DNA from: Chloropicon primus
Lineage: Eukaryota > Chlorophyta > Chloropicophyceae > Chloropicales > Chloropicaceae
DNA: 64,000 nucleotides
Reading direction: 5' to 3'
NCBI GenBank assembly: GCA_023205875.1
Contig: CP060755.1
Coordinates: 62,001-126,000, forward strand
Of the stretch, positions 10,386 through 20,600 are shown piece by piece; positions within the stretch are counted from its first letter, which is position 1; each line of letters begins with the position of its first letter. The notes under the pieces were generated by a model that was given only the letters and a program-made list of their open reading frames with translations, searched no databases and was not told the DNA's origin. A program made the translations under genes and the position numbers.

Positions 10386-11525
10386 TCACCAGACCAGCTC
10401 CTGGGGGAGGTGTTCGTACAACACAGTCTTGACGTACTCTACATGCTCCGAGTGATCCACTCGCTTGAGATTCTCTTCGGTTTGGGCGGGACTCCACGAC
10501 CTCACCTCCTCCACGATCTTCTGGAAGTCGAAGAGCATCTCGAGGCACTCGACGTCGTCCTCGCCCAGCAGCTCGTGGTAGTGCCTGGAGGACTCGAGGG
10601 AGAAGAACTTCTGGTACCTGATCAGGAACATCGCCTGGAAGGGCAAGGACGCTCCGTTGAGGGCGCCGAGGACGACGTAGAGGTACTCCGGGGAGCCCCA
10701 GCTCATCTTCAGCTGGCCCAACCCGCAGTTGTTCTCGTACGACCCCAGGGGCTTGTTGAAGACCCTCTTCCTCCTGTCGGGGTTGGAGGAGAAGTACTGG
10801 GAGAACGAGATGCTCTCGGAGAACTTGCACCCCACGGGGAACGACTCCCCGGCCACCGTCCAGACCTGGCTCGACCCGAAGTCCTTGGTCACGCTCAGGA
10901 CTCCAAGCTCGTGCACCGCGGCGACCAGATGGAGCCACCTCGCGTCGGGGAACTTCTCCCTGCACACGGCCGCGACGGCCATGGAGTAGTCGAGGGCGTT
11001 CACCCCCGAGGGCAGCGTGACGCCCTCGAGCCGGCCCACCGCCTCCCAGGCGCTCAGCCTGAGCCTGGTGCTCGTCTGCTGGGCCAGGAGGGACCTCCTC
11101 TGCTTTTCCACGAAGTCGACCGTCTGCCTCGCCCTGCTCACCCTCAGGGTCTCCTCGTCCTCCACCAGGGCCACCGCGGGAAAGGAGGACGAGGAATCCA
11201 GCGAGAGCTCGTCCAGCGAGAGCTCGTCCTGCGAGGACCTCCCGCTCTCGCTCGAGCAGCACGCCAGGAGGTCGTTGTTCCGGTCCAAGATGCCCCTCGG
11301 GGTCGACGGCGTGCAGTCCGACAGGGCGGCCTCCCTCACGTTGTTCTCCGACCAGCAGTGCCGGAGCCGGAGCCCGCTCGCCTTCTTCCCGTCGCTGACG
11401 ATGTGGAGCTCGTCCAGGGAGGCACGCGACGTCGTCAGCGCGTAGGGCTGCGCGTCGTGGCAGGCGAAGACACTCTGCACCCCGGTGGTGCACCCGTTCG
11501 ACGTCGTCGTGATATCGCCTGGCAT
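10386..11525 (-). CDS. Myo-inositol oxygenase-like protein with lost di-iron ligands
   Basis: A 379-aa intronless protein; the first in-frame ATG is at 11525. Myo-inositol oxygenase cleaves myo-inositol to D-glucuronate at a di-iron site. The fold is clear: QTVDFVEKQR, PDARWLHLVAAVHELG, VAGESFPVGCKF, YENNCGLGQLKMSWG and PQELVW at the end. Compared with human MIOX from memory, His98 aligns with Tyr180, His123 is kept as His205, Asp124 is Glu206, His194 is Ser278 and His220 is Gln305. No Asp sits clearly at the Asp253 position. The substrate Lys127 is Val. About 130 extra N-terminal residues are Ser/Asp-rich. It is probably not an oxygenase; a regulatory or binding role is possible. Confidence 0.88.
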   Translation of the reverse strand: MPGDITTTSNGCTTGVQSVFACHDAQPYALTTSRASLDELHIVSDGKKASGLRLRHCWSENNVREAALSDCTPSTPRGILDRNNDLLACCSSESGRSSQDELSLDELSLDSSSSFPAVALVEDEETLRVSRARQTVDFVEKQRRSLLAQQTSTRLRLSAWEAVGRLEGVTLPSGVNALDYSMAVAAVCREKFPDARWLHLVAAVHELGVLSVTKDFGSSQVWTVAGESFPVGCKFSESISFSQYFSSNPDRRKRVFNKPLGSYENNCGLGQLKMSWGSPEYLYVVLGALNGASLPFQAMFLIRYQKFFSLESSRHYHELLGEDDVECLEMLFDFQKIVEEVRSWSPAQTEENLKRVDHSEHVEYVKTVLYEHLPQELVW

Positions 11526-12300
11526 GACTACTTTATCAACTTTTCTTCTTCTTCGCTCTCCTTTCGTCGTCGTTCTATTGTATTGTTTTCGAGCGACGAC
11601 GACGACTGGCGGGGGAGAGGCCCACGTTCGCTCCACACGTTCGCTCCGCGCTGCGTCCCCTGTGTTTCCTGGCAGAGGGGAGGTTGGCCGAGGTCCTCTC
11701 GTCGCTCTCGTCGCGCTCGTCGCGCTCTCTGTCTGTCTGTCTTGTTCTGTGTGCTCTCTCCCGCGATGCGCGGCCACAAAGGATCCCTTTAGGATAAGGC
11801 AAGATAAGATGGGTTTTCTACGGTGGATTTCTTCGCGGCGGGATCTAATCGTAATCGAAGAGAGAAAGAAGAGAAAAAGAAGAAAGAAGAGAGAAAAAGA
11901 AGAGAGAAGGAAGAGACAGGGGAGACGAGGAGTGTGTCAGCAAGATATTCTCTGGAGTCCCAAGAATCCAGGGAAGGAAGGAAGGACAAGCAGAACTGGA
12001 ACTGGGGTCAATCAATCAAGCACAGTCCTCCTCCGAGGTGGACGCGTCTGGACCTCAGAGAGCTAATCTCCAGAATACCAAAGTATACTCCTGGTTTTAC
12101 AAAGTATTTATAGAATTGTAGAGTAAGGAGGAGGATACTGGGAGGATCCTGCGAGGGTCGAAGCTGCTGATGTCACATGGAGCAACCCACCCATGGAATT
12201 GTCTGTCCGGTAGTATGCTCTCATTGCATATCTTTTCGTCCTAGAAGAGAAGCCAAACTCCAAAACCCAAACTCCATCCATCACCCCCCCACTCCATCAA
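11526..12300. other. Gene-free stretch upstream of the MIOX-like gene
   Basis: This 775-bp stretch lies between the MIOX-like start and the TauE-type stop, both on the minus strand. It contains CGACGA repeats near 11600, CTCGTCGCG repeats near 11700 and a GAAAGA/GAGAAA purine tract (about 11855-11920). The only plus-strand reading frame here starts without ATG and merely translates the purine tract. It presumably holds the MIOX-like promoter and TauE 3' end. Confidence 0.5.
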
Positions 12301-13926
12301 TCAGGCTCTGCAGTACTGGGGGAAGGGCGAGAAGCCGTGGGCCTCGAGTTCACGACCCATGAAGACGGCCGTGAAGGTCGTGGCCGCCACCAGCAGGACC
12401 CCCAAGCTCCCGATAATGAAGGAGGTGTAGCCCAAGCGGGCGACGATCTGCTTCACCGCGTAGAGGCCAACGTAGTTGGCCACGAGGTTCACCCCCCCCA
12501 GCCAGATGGCGTAGTTCCACAGGAGCTTGCCCCCCACGGCGTACTGCACCGCGGCCTGGGACGAGGAGAAGAGGACCAGGGAGCTGGAGATGGGCGCGGT
12601 GACCACGGCGGAGGCCCCGAGCTCAAGGAGCATCGGGGCCAGGATGGACCCCCCCCCCACGCCAAGGAGCCCGCCCAGGGCGCCGATGCAGAGGCAGAAG
12701 GCCATCATCTTCATCATCTGCCTCCAGGACTCCCCCATCACGATGTCACCCTCCTCGTAGTCGGGCTTCGCGGGCGCGCCATCCTCGTACGAGGCCTGCT
12801 TTCCCGACCGGAAGCGCTCGATCAGGAGCCTCGCGATGGTCAGGCCGACCACCACCCCGAACGCGGGCTGGCCCACCATGAGCGCAAAGTCCTCAAGCGT
12901 GCAGCTCTTGGCCTTCTTCTGCAGGACGGAGAAGAACACTTGGATGCCCCACGATCCAAAGATGACGAGCCAGTACCACCACCTGGTGCTCCTGATGTTC
13001 GCCACCAGGCTGCCGAAGCCTCCCGGTCGGGACTCTTCCCGACTCGCCTCCACCGATCCCGCGCCGCCCGACAGGAGATTCGCCGCCTGGTCCTTCCCGG
13101 GGCTCGCGTCCCCCTCTTCCCCCTCTTCCCCCTCTTCCCCCTCTCCCTGCGTGAACACCTTCTTGCCGAGGGTGCTCCGAAGCTTGAGGTCCCTCTCGTA
13201 GGACGGGTCTCTCCTCAGCCCCCTGAGCACGCCTATCTCGACGTCCGTGCTCCCTTCCCTGGGCCTCCCCTCCTTCGCCGTCGTCGCGGGTCCAACCGCT
13301 TCGCCTTCGCCAGCAACGGCGTCACCCACGACCTCCTTGCCCAAAGCTTCCCCCGCAGCCTCCGCGCCCCCGTCCTTTCCCTTGGCGTCCTGGCTTGCCC
13401 GCAGCAGGTAGGACCCCTCGCTCGTCTCCACCGTCGACCGCGAGTCGTTGGAGTTGGCCTTCAACACGCTGGCCTCGCTCTTCTCCTGATCGAACACCTT
13501 TTTCGCCCTCTTGAGCATCCTGTAGGACGTGAACCCCAGGAAGACGAAGAGCAGGATGTTCACGAGCCACTCTGCGAGGGCCTTGCTCATCATCACCCCA
13601 AGGCTCGTGGAGCTCACCGCTATGGGCACGAAGTAGATCAGGGCCTCAAAGTTAATCAACGGCCTCGAGGGGTTCTTCGGGTGCGTCTCGAACAAGTTTA
13701 TCACGAAAGTGCACACGGCCGATACCGCGATAACGAAATTCGACACCGGCGCGGCGTACCCCATCGGCAGGTTCGCTATGAGAACGAGGAGCGGCACGAA
13801 GATCACCCCTCCCCCCACCCCACTGGACGCTGCCATGGCCCCTCCCAGCGCGCACAGCACCGTCAGCAGGAGGTCCGTCCCGTTCGGCGGTATCACCAGG
13901 TCCTCCGGTCTCCCACTCTCCTCCAT
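12301..13926 (-). CDS. TauE/SafE-family membrane permease
   Basis: A 541-aa polytopic membrane protein; ATG at 13926. The family exports sulfite, sulfoacetate or related anions and is known in plants as TauE-like proteins. Two homologous halves are visible. The first (about residues 15-150) begins LLTVLCALGGAMAASSGVGGG and contains LPMGYAAPVSNFVIA. The second (about 400-530) has CIGALGGLLGVGGGSILAPM and the family motif pattern SSLVLFSSSQAA. A long hydrophilic loop of about 150 residues, rich in Glu, Gly and Lys and including an EEGEEGEEGE stretch, separates the halves. The substrate cannot be read from the sequence. It is divergent to the LYAR-like gene. Confidence 0.9.
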   Translation of the reverse strand: MEESGRPEDLVIPPNGTDLLLTVLCALGGAMAASSGVGGGVIFVPLLVLIANLPMGYAAPVSNFVIAVSAVCTFVINLFETHPKNPSRPLINFEALIYFVPIAVSSTSLGVMMSKALAEWLVNILLFVFLGFTSYRMLKRAKKVFDQEKSEASVLKANSNDSRSTVETSEGSYLLRASQDAKGKDGGAEAAGEALGKEVVGDAVAGEGEAVGPATTAKEGRPREGSTDVEIGVLRGLRRDPSYERDLKLRSTLGKKVFTQGEGEEGEEGEEGDASPGKDQAANLLSGGAGSVEASREESRPGGFGSLVANIRSTRWWYWLVIFGSWGIQVFFSVLQKKAKSCTLEDFALMVGQPAFGVVVGLTIARLLIERFRSGKQASYEDGAPAKPDYEEGDIVMGESWRQMMKMMAFCLCIGALGGLLGVGGGSILAPMLLELGASAVVTAPISSSLVLFSSSQAAVQYAVGGKLLWNYAIWLGGVNLVANYVGLYAVKQIVARLGYTSFIIGSLGVLLVAATTFTAVFMGRELEAHGFSPFPQYCRA

Positions 13927-14458
13927 CTTCACCCCCTCCAACTCCAAACCAAAAAAGAAGTAGAAGAAGAAGTAGAAGAAGAAGAAGATGAACCTGTTCC
14001 TGTTCCTGTTCCTGTGTTTGTTTTGCTGGCTCCGTCCCAGTCCCTCCCTCCCTCTCCCTCTCCCTCGTTTCCTCCTCCGTCACATGTGACGGACCCTCGG
14101 ACGTTTTCGGCCACTTTTGAACGGCATCATTCGTCAGCAGAGAGCAATCGGATCGGGAGCCGGGAGCGGGGGGGGAACAAAACAAAACAAAAAACGGAAC
14201 AAAACGGAGGCGGCGACAGGAACAGGGGGAAACACGAAAGGGAAAGGAAAGGAAAGGAAAGGAAAGGAAAGGAAGGGATTTGCGTAGGACCGGAAGGAAG
14301 TTCAGGAGGAGGAGGAGACGGGTTATCCTTATCCACTCCACTCCACTTCATTTTCATTTTCATTTTCACTTTTTTCATTTCCTTCTGCAGGGTGGGCGTC
14401 GGCAGTGGAGTTGTTTTGTTTTGTTCAGTTCAGTTTGTTTGTTTGGCTCGTGTCGGCG
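13927..14458. promoter_or_regulatory. Divergent promoter between TauE-type and LYAR-like genes
   Basis: This 532-bp region has CCTGTTC repeats (about 13990-14015), AAAACAAAACA tracts near 14178, a perfect GGAAA pentamer array (about 14239-14272) and a TTTTCATTTTCATTTTCA run near 14350. No gene is seen. The promoter role is inferred from orientation. Confidence 0.45.
14239..14273. repeat. GGAAA pentanucleotide array
   Basis: About seven near-perfect tandem copies of GGAAA in the divergent promoter upstream of the LYAR-like gene. Confidence 0.9.
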
Positions 14459-15247
14459 ATGGTGTGGTTCCAGTGCGAGGACTGCGGGGATACGATCAAG
14501 AAGCCCAAGTTGGACGCGCACTTTAGGCAGTGTCGAGCGTCGAGGTTGAGCTGCATTGATTGCCTCGCCGTCTTTGACAGGGCGACGGTGAAGTTTCACA
14601 CGTCGTGCGTGACGGAGCACGAGAAGTACGCCGAGGGAGCCACCAAGCCGGGAGGCTACGCTGCGGCGGGGTACACGGGGGGGTCGGCCCACGGGAGCGG
14701 CGGCAGCGGGGCGACCTCCTCGGCGGGACCCGTGGGTCTGGAGCACACGACGAGCCGACCGCCGTGGAAGTGCCTGCTCTGCAACGTGAACTGCACGAGC
14801 AAGGAGAACCTCCTGGCCCACGCGGCGAGCAAGAAGCACCGGAACAAGTACAAGCGGGTGACGTCGGGAGCGAACGGGGAGAACGGGGCCAAGGAGAACG
14901 GCAACAACAGCGGAGCGGCTGAGTCTGCGGCGGCGACGACGGCGACGGGGAACGGCGAGAAGTCGCCGGAGAAGAAGAAGGAGGAGGAGGAGCTGGACGA
15001 GAAGATCGTAGAGGAGCTCGAGGCCTGGAACAAGCACACGAAGAAGGTTATGAAGAAGAAGGGGGGCCAGATGGCGCTCAAGAAACTGGGCAAGCTCGTG
15101 GTGAAGCGAATCGTGAAGAAGAGCAGAGCGTCCAAGGTCTCCAAGGGCCACAGGGCGGCTATCGAAGAATCCTGGAGGAGAAAGCTGGGCAAGTCGTGTC
15201 ACTTTGAGGTCGAGGGGGAAGACGTCGTGCTGAAAAAAATATTCTAA
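14459..15247 (+). CDS. LYAR-like nucleolar zinc-finger protein
   Basis: A 262-aa intronless protein; the ATG at 14459 is the start that begins directly with the first finger. LYAR proteins are nucleolar and act in rRNA processing and pre-rRNA transcription. Residues 1-57 carry the paired LYAR-type C2HC fingers: MVWFQCEDCGDTIKKPKLDAH, then LSCIDCLAVFD, HTSCVTEHEKY. A C2H2 finger of the U1/matrin-like type follows (WKCLLCNVNCTSKENLLAH to KKHRNK, about 102-130); it is not a standard part of animal LYAR that I know of. The C-terminal half is Lys/Glu-rich with a basic region. Its stop codon overlaps the convergent GT69 gene's stop by 4 bp. Confidence 0.88.
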   Translation: MVWFQCEDCGDTIKKPKLDAHFRQCRASRLSCIDCLAVFDRATVKFHTSCVTEHEKYAEGATKPGGYAAAGYTGGSAHGSGGSGATSSAGPVGLEHTTSRPPWKCLLCNVNCTSKENLLAHAASKKHRNKYKRVTSGANGENGAKENGNNSGAAESAAATTATGNGEKSPEKKKEEEELDEKIVEELEAWNKHTKKVMKKKGGQMALKKLGKLVVKRIVKKSRASKVSKGHRAAIEESWRRKLGKSCHFEVEGEDVVLKKIF

Positions 15248-17121
15248 ACCTTTCTAATCCTCTCTCGAAACGAAGGGTTTACTCTGTCGTTGTTGTCGGC
15301 CCCGGCGAAGACCTTGAACGCCTGGTCCTTGTAAGCTTGGTCACTCGTCGTTTCGTTGTAGCATACGCCGGGCTTGCCAAGGAGAATGTCGCCGACGATC
15401 CCGTTCCTCGTCTTCATCGGGCAGCACTCCACCTGGCGGGGCGGGGGGAAAGACTCGGCCGCGTTCGTGACGTTCGGAATGCCCGCAGCCAAGGCCCTCC
15501 TCCTCTCGCTGTAATCGATCTTGGGCCAAACCTCGTGCCTTTCCTCGTAGAACCACTGCCTGTGCTCCCCGTACGAGACCTTGACACTCGGGTCCATGAC
15601 GACCTTCCTGAAACCGTTCTCCCAGAGGTCCTTGCACAGTATGGAGGCTTCGCTCGCGCTGCACTCATCCCCGATGTCGCTGGGGACCTCCGACTCCCCC
15701 AGAGTGACGTAGTACTGCTGCTGGGCCGTGCTCACGTCCACGAATCGAAACCTCAGGCCCCTGTGGAACGGCTCGGCGTTGAGGACGGTCATGCCGTTCC
15801 AGCAGCACTGGACTGGGACGGGCAGGCCCTTCTCGAGGTTAGAGACGAGGTTCGGCAGGGTGGCATTGTCCACGTAGGGAGGGCACTGGTTTATCCTTCG
15901 GCCCAGAATATCTCTGCCGACCCAAATGTCGTAGTACCCCGAGTTCTCCCTTATGCACTTGCGGTTGTGCCGCTTGACGGGCGGGTAGAAGTCGATGCCG
16001 CAGGCCATGTCAGCGCCGTGCTCCAGCAGGTGCAGAACATCCCGGACGCAGAAGTAGACGTCGTTGATGAACACAATGTTGTCGAACGAGGTCGGAGTCC
16101 CCTCAGAGTCCCTCGCGAGATCCGACAAGTCGTAAGAAAGTTGAGTCTTGCCTCCCTCGGGCTGCTTCGGTTTGGAGCCGCGGACTTGACTCCAGAACCA
16201 CTCGGCGGTCGATTGCCGAAAGTCATCGACCTTGACGGCTTGAGTTCTCCATTCGCCCTGCTCGTCCAAGACCCCCAGGGGTTCCAACACCTTGTTCCTC
16301 ATTCTGGACAAGAATTCGATCCTGTTCTGCGTCCGGAAGCGGATCCTCAGCCTGTAATCCCCGTATATCACCCGGTGAGGCACGCCGTGGGCGTCCAAGA
16401 CGTCGTCCAGGAGGTTCATCCAGACGGGCGTAAGGTCGTGGCTGCCGCTCTCCACGGCGCTCACAAACACCTGCTCGGGCTCGAAGAAGGAAAGGAACTT
16501 GGTGAGCTCCGTGAGGAAATGCGGCATGAGGGGCTCGTTGTTGTGCAAGTTGAACGCTACGAAGATTTTCTTCTTGTTCCCCTTGCCCTTGGACGTGGTC
16601 GCGATCCTCTTCAGCTGCAGCCACTCGTCGTCCGGGATGCCGCAGACCGCCTCTCCCGCCGATCCAATGCAGTCGAGCATCATTCGCGAGTCTCGTGTCC
16701 GGCAGGCCTCCATCTGCTGCCTGAGCGCATTCCACAGCCTCATGTCGATCCTGGACGTGGACCGAAACACCCGAAAGTTCTTGACGAAGGAGTCGACGGC
16801 GTCCCAGCCAGCGTGGTTCCCCGCTTCGTTCCCCAAGGCCTCGCTCCCGTTGGGCGACCACATCGACTCCGCCCTCCTCCACGAGAGCTCGACCTCCGTC
16901 CTGACGTCAACGCGGCTGATCGTCGACGCGGGCGCACTCACCCCCTCTGCCACACCTTCTTTCCCGGACGTCGGCCTGAGCCTCGTCGGAAGGGACCCGA
17001 GGAAGACCCCACGGTGGTTTCTCACCGCCCCGAACGCGAAAAGGCTAACCAGACAGAGGCAGAACACTCTCCACCCATCGCACCAGGACGCCTGCGACCC
17101 CCTCCTCTTCCTCCTCTGCAT
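15244..17121 (-). CDS. GT69 (CAP59/CMT1-like) glycosyltransferase, type II membrane protein
   Basis: A 625-aa intronless protein; ATG at 17121. It resembles the cryptococcal mannosyltransferase family GT69 (CAP59/CMT1), which adds alpha-1,3-mannose in the Golgi. A single N-terminal anchor (VFCLCLVSLFAFGAV, about 18-33) follows a basic start, as in type II Golgi enzymes. The catalytic region spans about residues 180-490: FVAFNLHNNEPLMPHFL, the EFLSRMRNKVLEPL helix, VFINDVYFCVRDVLHLL (which includes the family's acidic motif), DMACGIDFYPP, and QCCWNGMTVLNAEPF. All of these look intact. The acceptor is unknown; cell-wall or scale polysaccharide is an inference. Confidence 0.85.
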   Translation of the reverse strand: MQRRKRRGSQASWCDGWRVFCLCLVSLFAFGAVRNHRGVFLGSLPTRLRPTSGKEGVAEGVSAPASTISRVDVRTEVELSWRRAESMWSPNGSEALGNEAGNHAGWDAVDSFVKNFRVFRSTSRIDMRLWNALRQQMEACRTRDSRMMLDCIGSAGEAVCGIPDDEWLQLKRIATTSKGKGNKKKIFVAFNLHNNEPLMPHFLTELTKFLSFFEPEQVFVSAVESGSHDLTPVWMNLLDDVLDAHGVPHRVIYGDYRLRIRFRTQNRIEFLSRMRNKVLEPLGVLDEQGEWRTQAVKVDDFRQSTAEWFWSQVRGSKPKQPEGGKTQLSYDLSDLARDSEGTPTSFDNIVFINDVYFCVRDVLHLLEHGADMACGIDFYPPVKRHNRKCIRENSGYYDIWVGRDILGRRINQCPPYVDNATLPNLVSNLEKGLPVPVQCCWNGMTVLNAEPFHRGLRFRFVDVSTAQQQYYVTLGESEVPSDIGDECSASEASILCKDLWENGFRKVVMDPSVKVSYGEHRQWFYEERHEVWPKIDYSERRRALAAGIPNVTNAAESFPPPRQVECCPMKTRNGIVGDILLGKPGVCYNETTSDQAYKDQAFKVFAGADNNDRVNPSFRERIRKV

Positions 17122-17632
17122 CACCAACGGACCCAACCCAACGGACCCAACGCCGTAACGGTAACGCCTACCTCCTCAAGAGAGCCTTTCCCTCCTCGCC
17201 CTCCCCGTCCCTCCGCCCAGCCAAGCAAGTCAAAAAGTAAGGCCCGTGTCTTCGCCTTCGCGGAAGACCAAGACAAACAAACCAAACCCCCTCTGTCCCT
17301 CCCCCGTGTCCCTCCCTCCGCCGCGTCGCGGTCGCGTTCGCGCCGTTCGTCCGTCGTCGGCGCGCGATCACATGAACAAGATGAACAGAGAAGTGGATAA
17401 AGCGCTCGCGCTGGCGATCGGCTGGGTGAACGAGCTCAGGGGTGGGTTGACTGGTCGAGAGGCGGGGAAGGGGGAGAGAGAGAGGCGGAAGGGACGTCAC
17501 GGGGGCGTAAGTTTGGGCTTTGGCTTGTACGAGGCTTGGGTCGTGCGGAGGTGGAACGATTGGATAAGGCGTCGACCGGTGGAGGTGGTGTGACGGCCAA
17601 GAGGGTTGTGGGTGGGAGAGAGGGAGGGAGGG
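17122..17632. promoter_or_regulatory. Divergent promoter between the GT69 and Ddl genes
   Basis: This 511-bp region is rich in GAGAGA, GGGAGG and CCTCC tracts, with the repeated words ACCCAACGGACCCAACG near 17135. A possible 73-aa reading frame at 17372-17593 is not convincing and is not annotated. Confidence 0.4.
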
Positions 17633-20600
17633 ATGGGGTTGGGACGAGTGAGCGGGGGGGGGTGTCGGGAGGTGTGCGCGCAGGCGTCAAGGCATAGGGG
17701 TGCGAGGAGGACGACGAGGGTGGCGCCGAGGAGGAGGAGCGACAAGGAGGACGCCTTTTGGGGAGGGCTGCGTCAGCACAGGCGGGCGCAGTCGGTCGTC
17801 CGCGTGAGTGCGCGTGCCGTGGACGGGGAGGACGTGGACGCGAGGAGGAAGCACTACTCCTCGCAGACCCTCGTGGCGCTGAGGAAGTTCGCCAAGGACC
17901 TCGGGATAAAGGGTTCGTGGAAACTGAACAAGGGCAACCTCGTGGAGGTGCTGGTGGAGCACGAGGCTCAGAGGGGGCACCTGGGCGCGGGGGGAGGGGA
18001 GGGGGGCGCCAGCGGGGCTGGTTCGAGCCAAGACGCGGAAGAGTCCCTTGCGAGACTCGTGCCGAGCACGTCGTCCGAGCTGGCGACGTGGTCCGTGGAG
18101 GAGCTCCGGGGGCTCGCCGGCAAGGTGAACGACCTGCGGGGGGAGGAGGCGATCAAGTCCCACACGAAGCTGAGGAAGGCGGAGCTGATCGCGGAGCTTT
18201 GCGCTGCGAGGGAGAAGGCCACGCAGACGCAGTTCGACGACGGTCAGGCTAACCCCAGCGGATTCTTGGACTCCATGTTCGACGCCTCGAATCTGGACCC
18301 CTTGGCGGACAACGAGCTCTTCTCCGTGGACCCCGACCTGTACTCTTACCTCAAGGAGAGTTCCGGGGGGATGGGGCTCGAAATGCTTTCCGAGGGGCAG
18401 AAGGGCTCGCTCTCGGGGTCTGGGGCCCAGCTGGACAGCAGATTCGGAGGTTCCAGCGGCATGACAGCAGGGGAGTTGCTGATGAACGCCATGAGCGGCG
18501 GCGTGGAAGGCACGAAGCTGGACCACATGGTGGTGGCCGTGATCTGCGGCGGTCCGACGAGAGAGAGGGGCATCTCTCTGAACTCGGCGAGATCGCTCTT
18601 GGACCATATCAAGTCCGACAAGGCGGATGTGCTGACGTACTACATGGACACAAACACGAGGACCTACCAGCTGTCGAACGCCCAGCTCTATTCGAACACT
18701 CCCTCCGACTTTGACTTCAAGCTCGCCAAGGACGGGAAGGTGGAGCCCTTCGAGACCCCGGAAGCTCTCGTCGACCACCTGAAGACTTGCGTGGACATTG
18801 TTTTCCCCATGATCCACGGGGAGTGGGGCGAGGATGGCCGCTTGCAGGAGCTGCTGGAGCAGGAGGAAATTCCCTTCGTCGGGAGCTCTGCAGCGACCTG
18901 CAAGAAGGCGTTCGACAAGTTCAAGGCCACTGAGTCCATAAATTTGAGCGGTTACCAGACAATCCCGTCCCTCGAGATCAATTCAGATTCTCTCTCGGGC
19001 TTGCCCTCCAGGCTTCAGGATTGGCTTGCCCTGAACAAGTTTGGCGAGGAGGACGTCTTCGTGATCAAGCCCTGCCTCGGCGGCTCCTCCATCGGGGTCG
19101 AGGTCGTCAGGGGGTACGACGAAGCCATCTTGAGCTTGCAGCAAAAGTTGGATAGGGACGGAACAAGGTCCTACGTGATGCAGCCGTACGTCAACGGCAT
19201 AGAGTTCACCCTGAACGTGGTGGAGACCTCGAAGGGTCCCATTGCTCTGATGCCCACGGAGATTGAAATCGTGCCAAAGGAAGGGTCCTTGAAGCTGTTT
19301 GATTTCAGGAGCAAGTACCTACCATCCCTGGACGTGCAGATGCACACGCCGCCCGTCTCGTTCTCTGAGAGCATTGTGGGGCTCATCATGAGACAGGCCG
19401 AGGACTTGTTCGAGAAGCTGGAGCTGCGAGATTTCGCGAGGTTTGATGGGTGGTTCATGTCAGAGGCAGAGGCTGGGCGAGTTTTGAAGAAGCCAGTGCC
19501 TTTTGTCTTCTCGGACTTGAACATGATACCAGGGATAGAGCAGAACAGCTTCCTCTTCAGGCAGGCAGCTTGCGTCGGCTTGTCTCACTCGTCGGTCCTC
19601 ACCAACGTGATAAGGAACGCCTGCTTGCGCCAAGACATGCAGTTTCCCGAGGGCAGGACGACCATTTCGGTTCCTTCCCTTGCAGGGTCTCATGCAATGC
19701 AAAAGTCATCGAAACAGAAAGTTTTCGTGCTGTGCGGCGGGGAGACCTCGGAAAGGCAGGTGTCTCTGATGAGTGGTCTGAACACGTGGCTGAAGCTCTC
19801 GAAATACGCTGACTTCGAAGTCACGCCATTCCTCCTGGCTGCCCCAATGACGAGTCGCGAGTCTCATGCAGCAAAGTACAATGAGATGATGCAGCACAGA
19901 AACCAGCTGCTGGAGTACGGTTGCCCCGAGGAGATGCTCCCCGATAACCTGCAGCCCCAGATGGTTTTGATGTACAAGAAGGGCAATCAAGCTGGGTTGC
20001 CCCTCCAGCAATGGAAAGTGTGGAGGGTGCCCTACCCGGGAATGCTCTTCCACACCGTGGAGGAGGTGGATAAGTTTTGCGAGGACAGGAACGCAGAGGG
20101 TGCCACGGGCGCCACGCACGGCAGCCTGCATCCCGTGGATGACGATGAGATGGGGGTGGCTTCGTATTTTGAGGATGAGAAGAGCCTGGAGGACACATTG
20201 CACGACAGGTTTGAGGACGCAGAGCTTGTTGGGTTGCAAAGACTGGATTCCAAGTGGAAGAACTCGACCAAGTACAATTTGGCTTCCTTCATCGAGGAGG
20301 CCAAGCAAGAAAACGCTGTGGTTTTCATGGCTATGCATGGGGGTGTGGGGGAAAACGGAACGATTCAGCAGCTGTTTGAGAGCGCGGGAGTCAAGTTCAC
20401 GGGGTCCTCGTCGAGTGCGTGCAACGTCTGCATGGACAAGATGATCACGGCTGATCTTATCTCCCGCCTCGCGGCCGAGGGGGTCAAGGCTTCTCCCAAG
20501 AAAGCACTTTATTACAACAACCTGCTCGCGAACACAGGGTGCGGCCAGTGCGCGGACGAGAGCTGGGCTGTTCTGGTGGACCAATTGGATTCAAACAGCT

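Noticed and set aside
11823-12113. Lys/Glu-rich 96-codon frame
   Set aside because: It lacks an ATG at its start and simply translates a GA-rich purine tract.
17372-17593. Possible 73-aa gene beginning MNKMNREVDKALALAIGW on the plus strand
   Set aside because: It has a true ATG but lies in the divergent promoter of GT69 and Ddl, has no recognisable family, and its second half is low-complexity Arg/Gly. Could be a 5' UTR frame.
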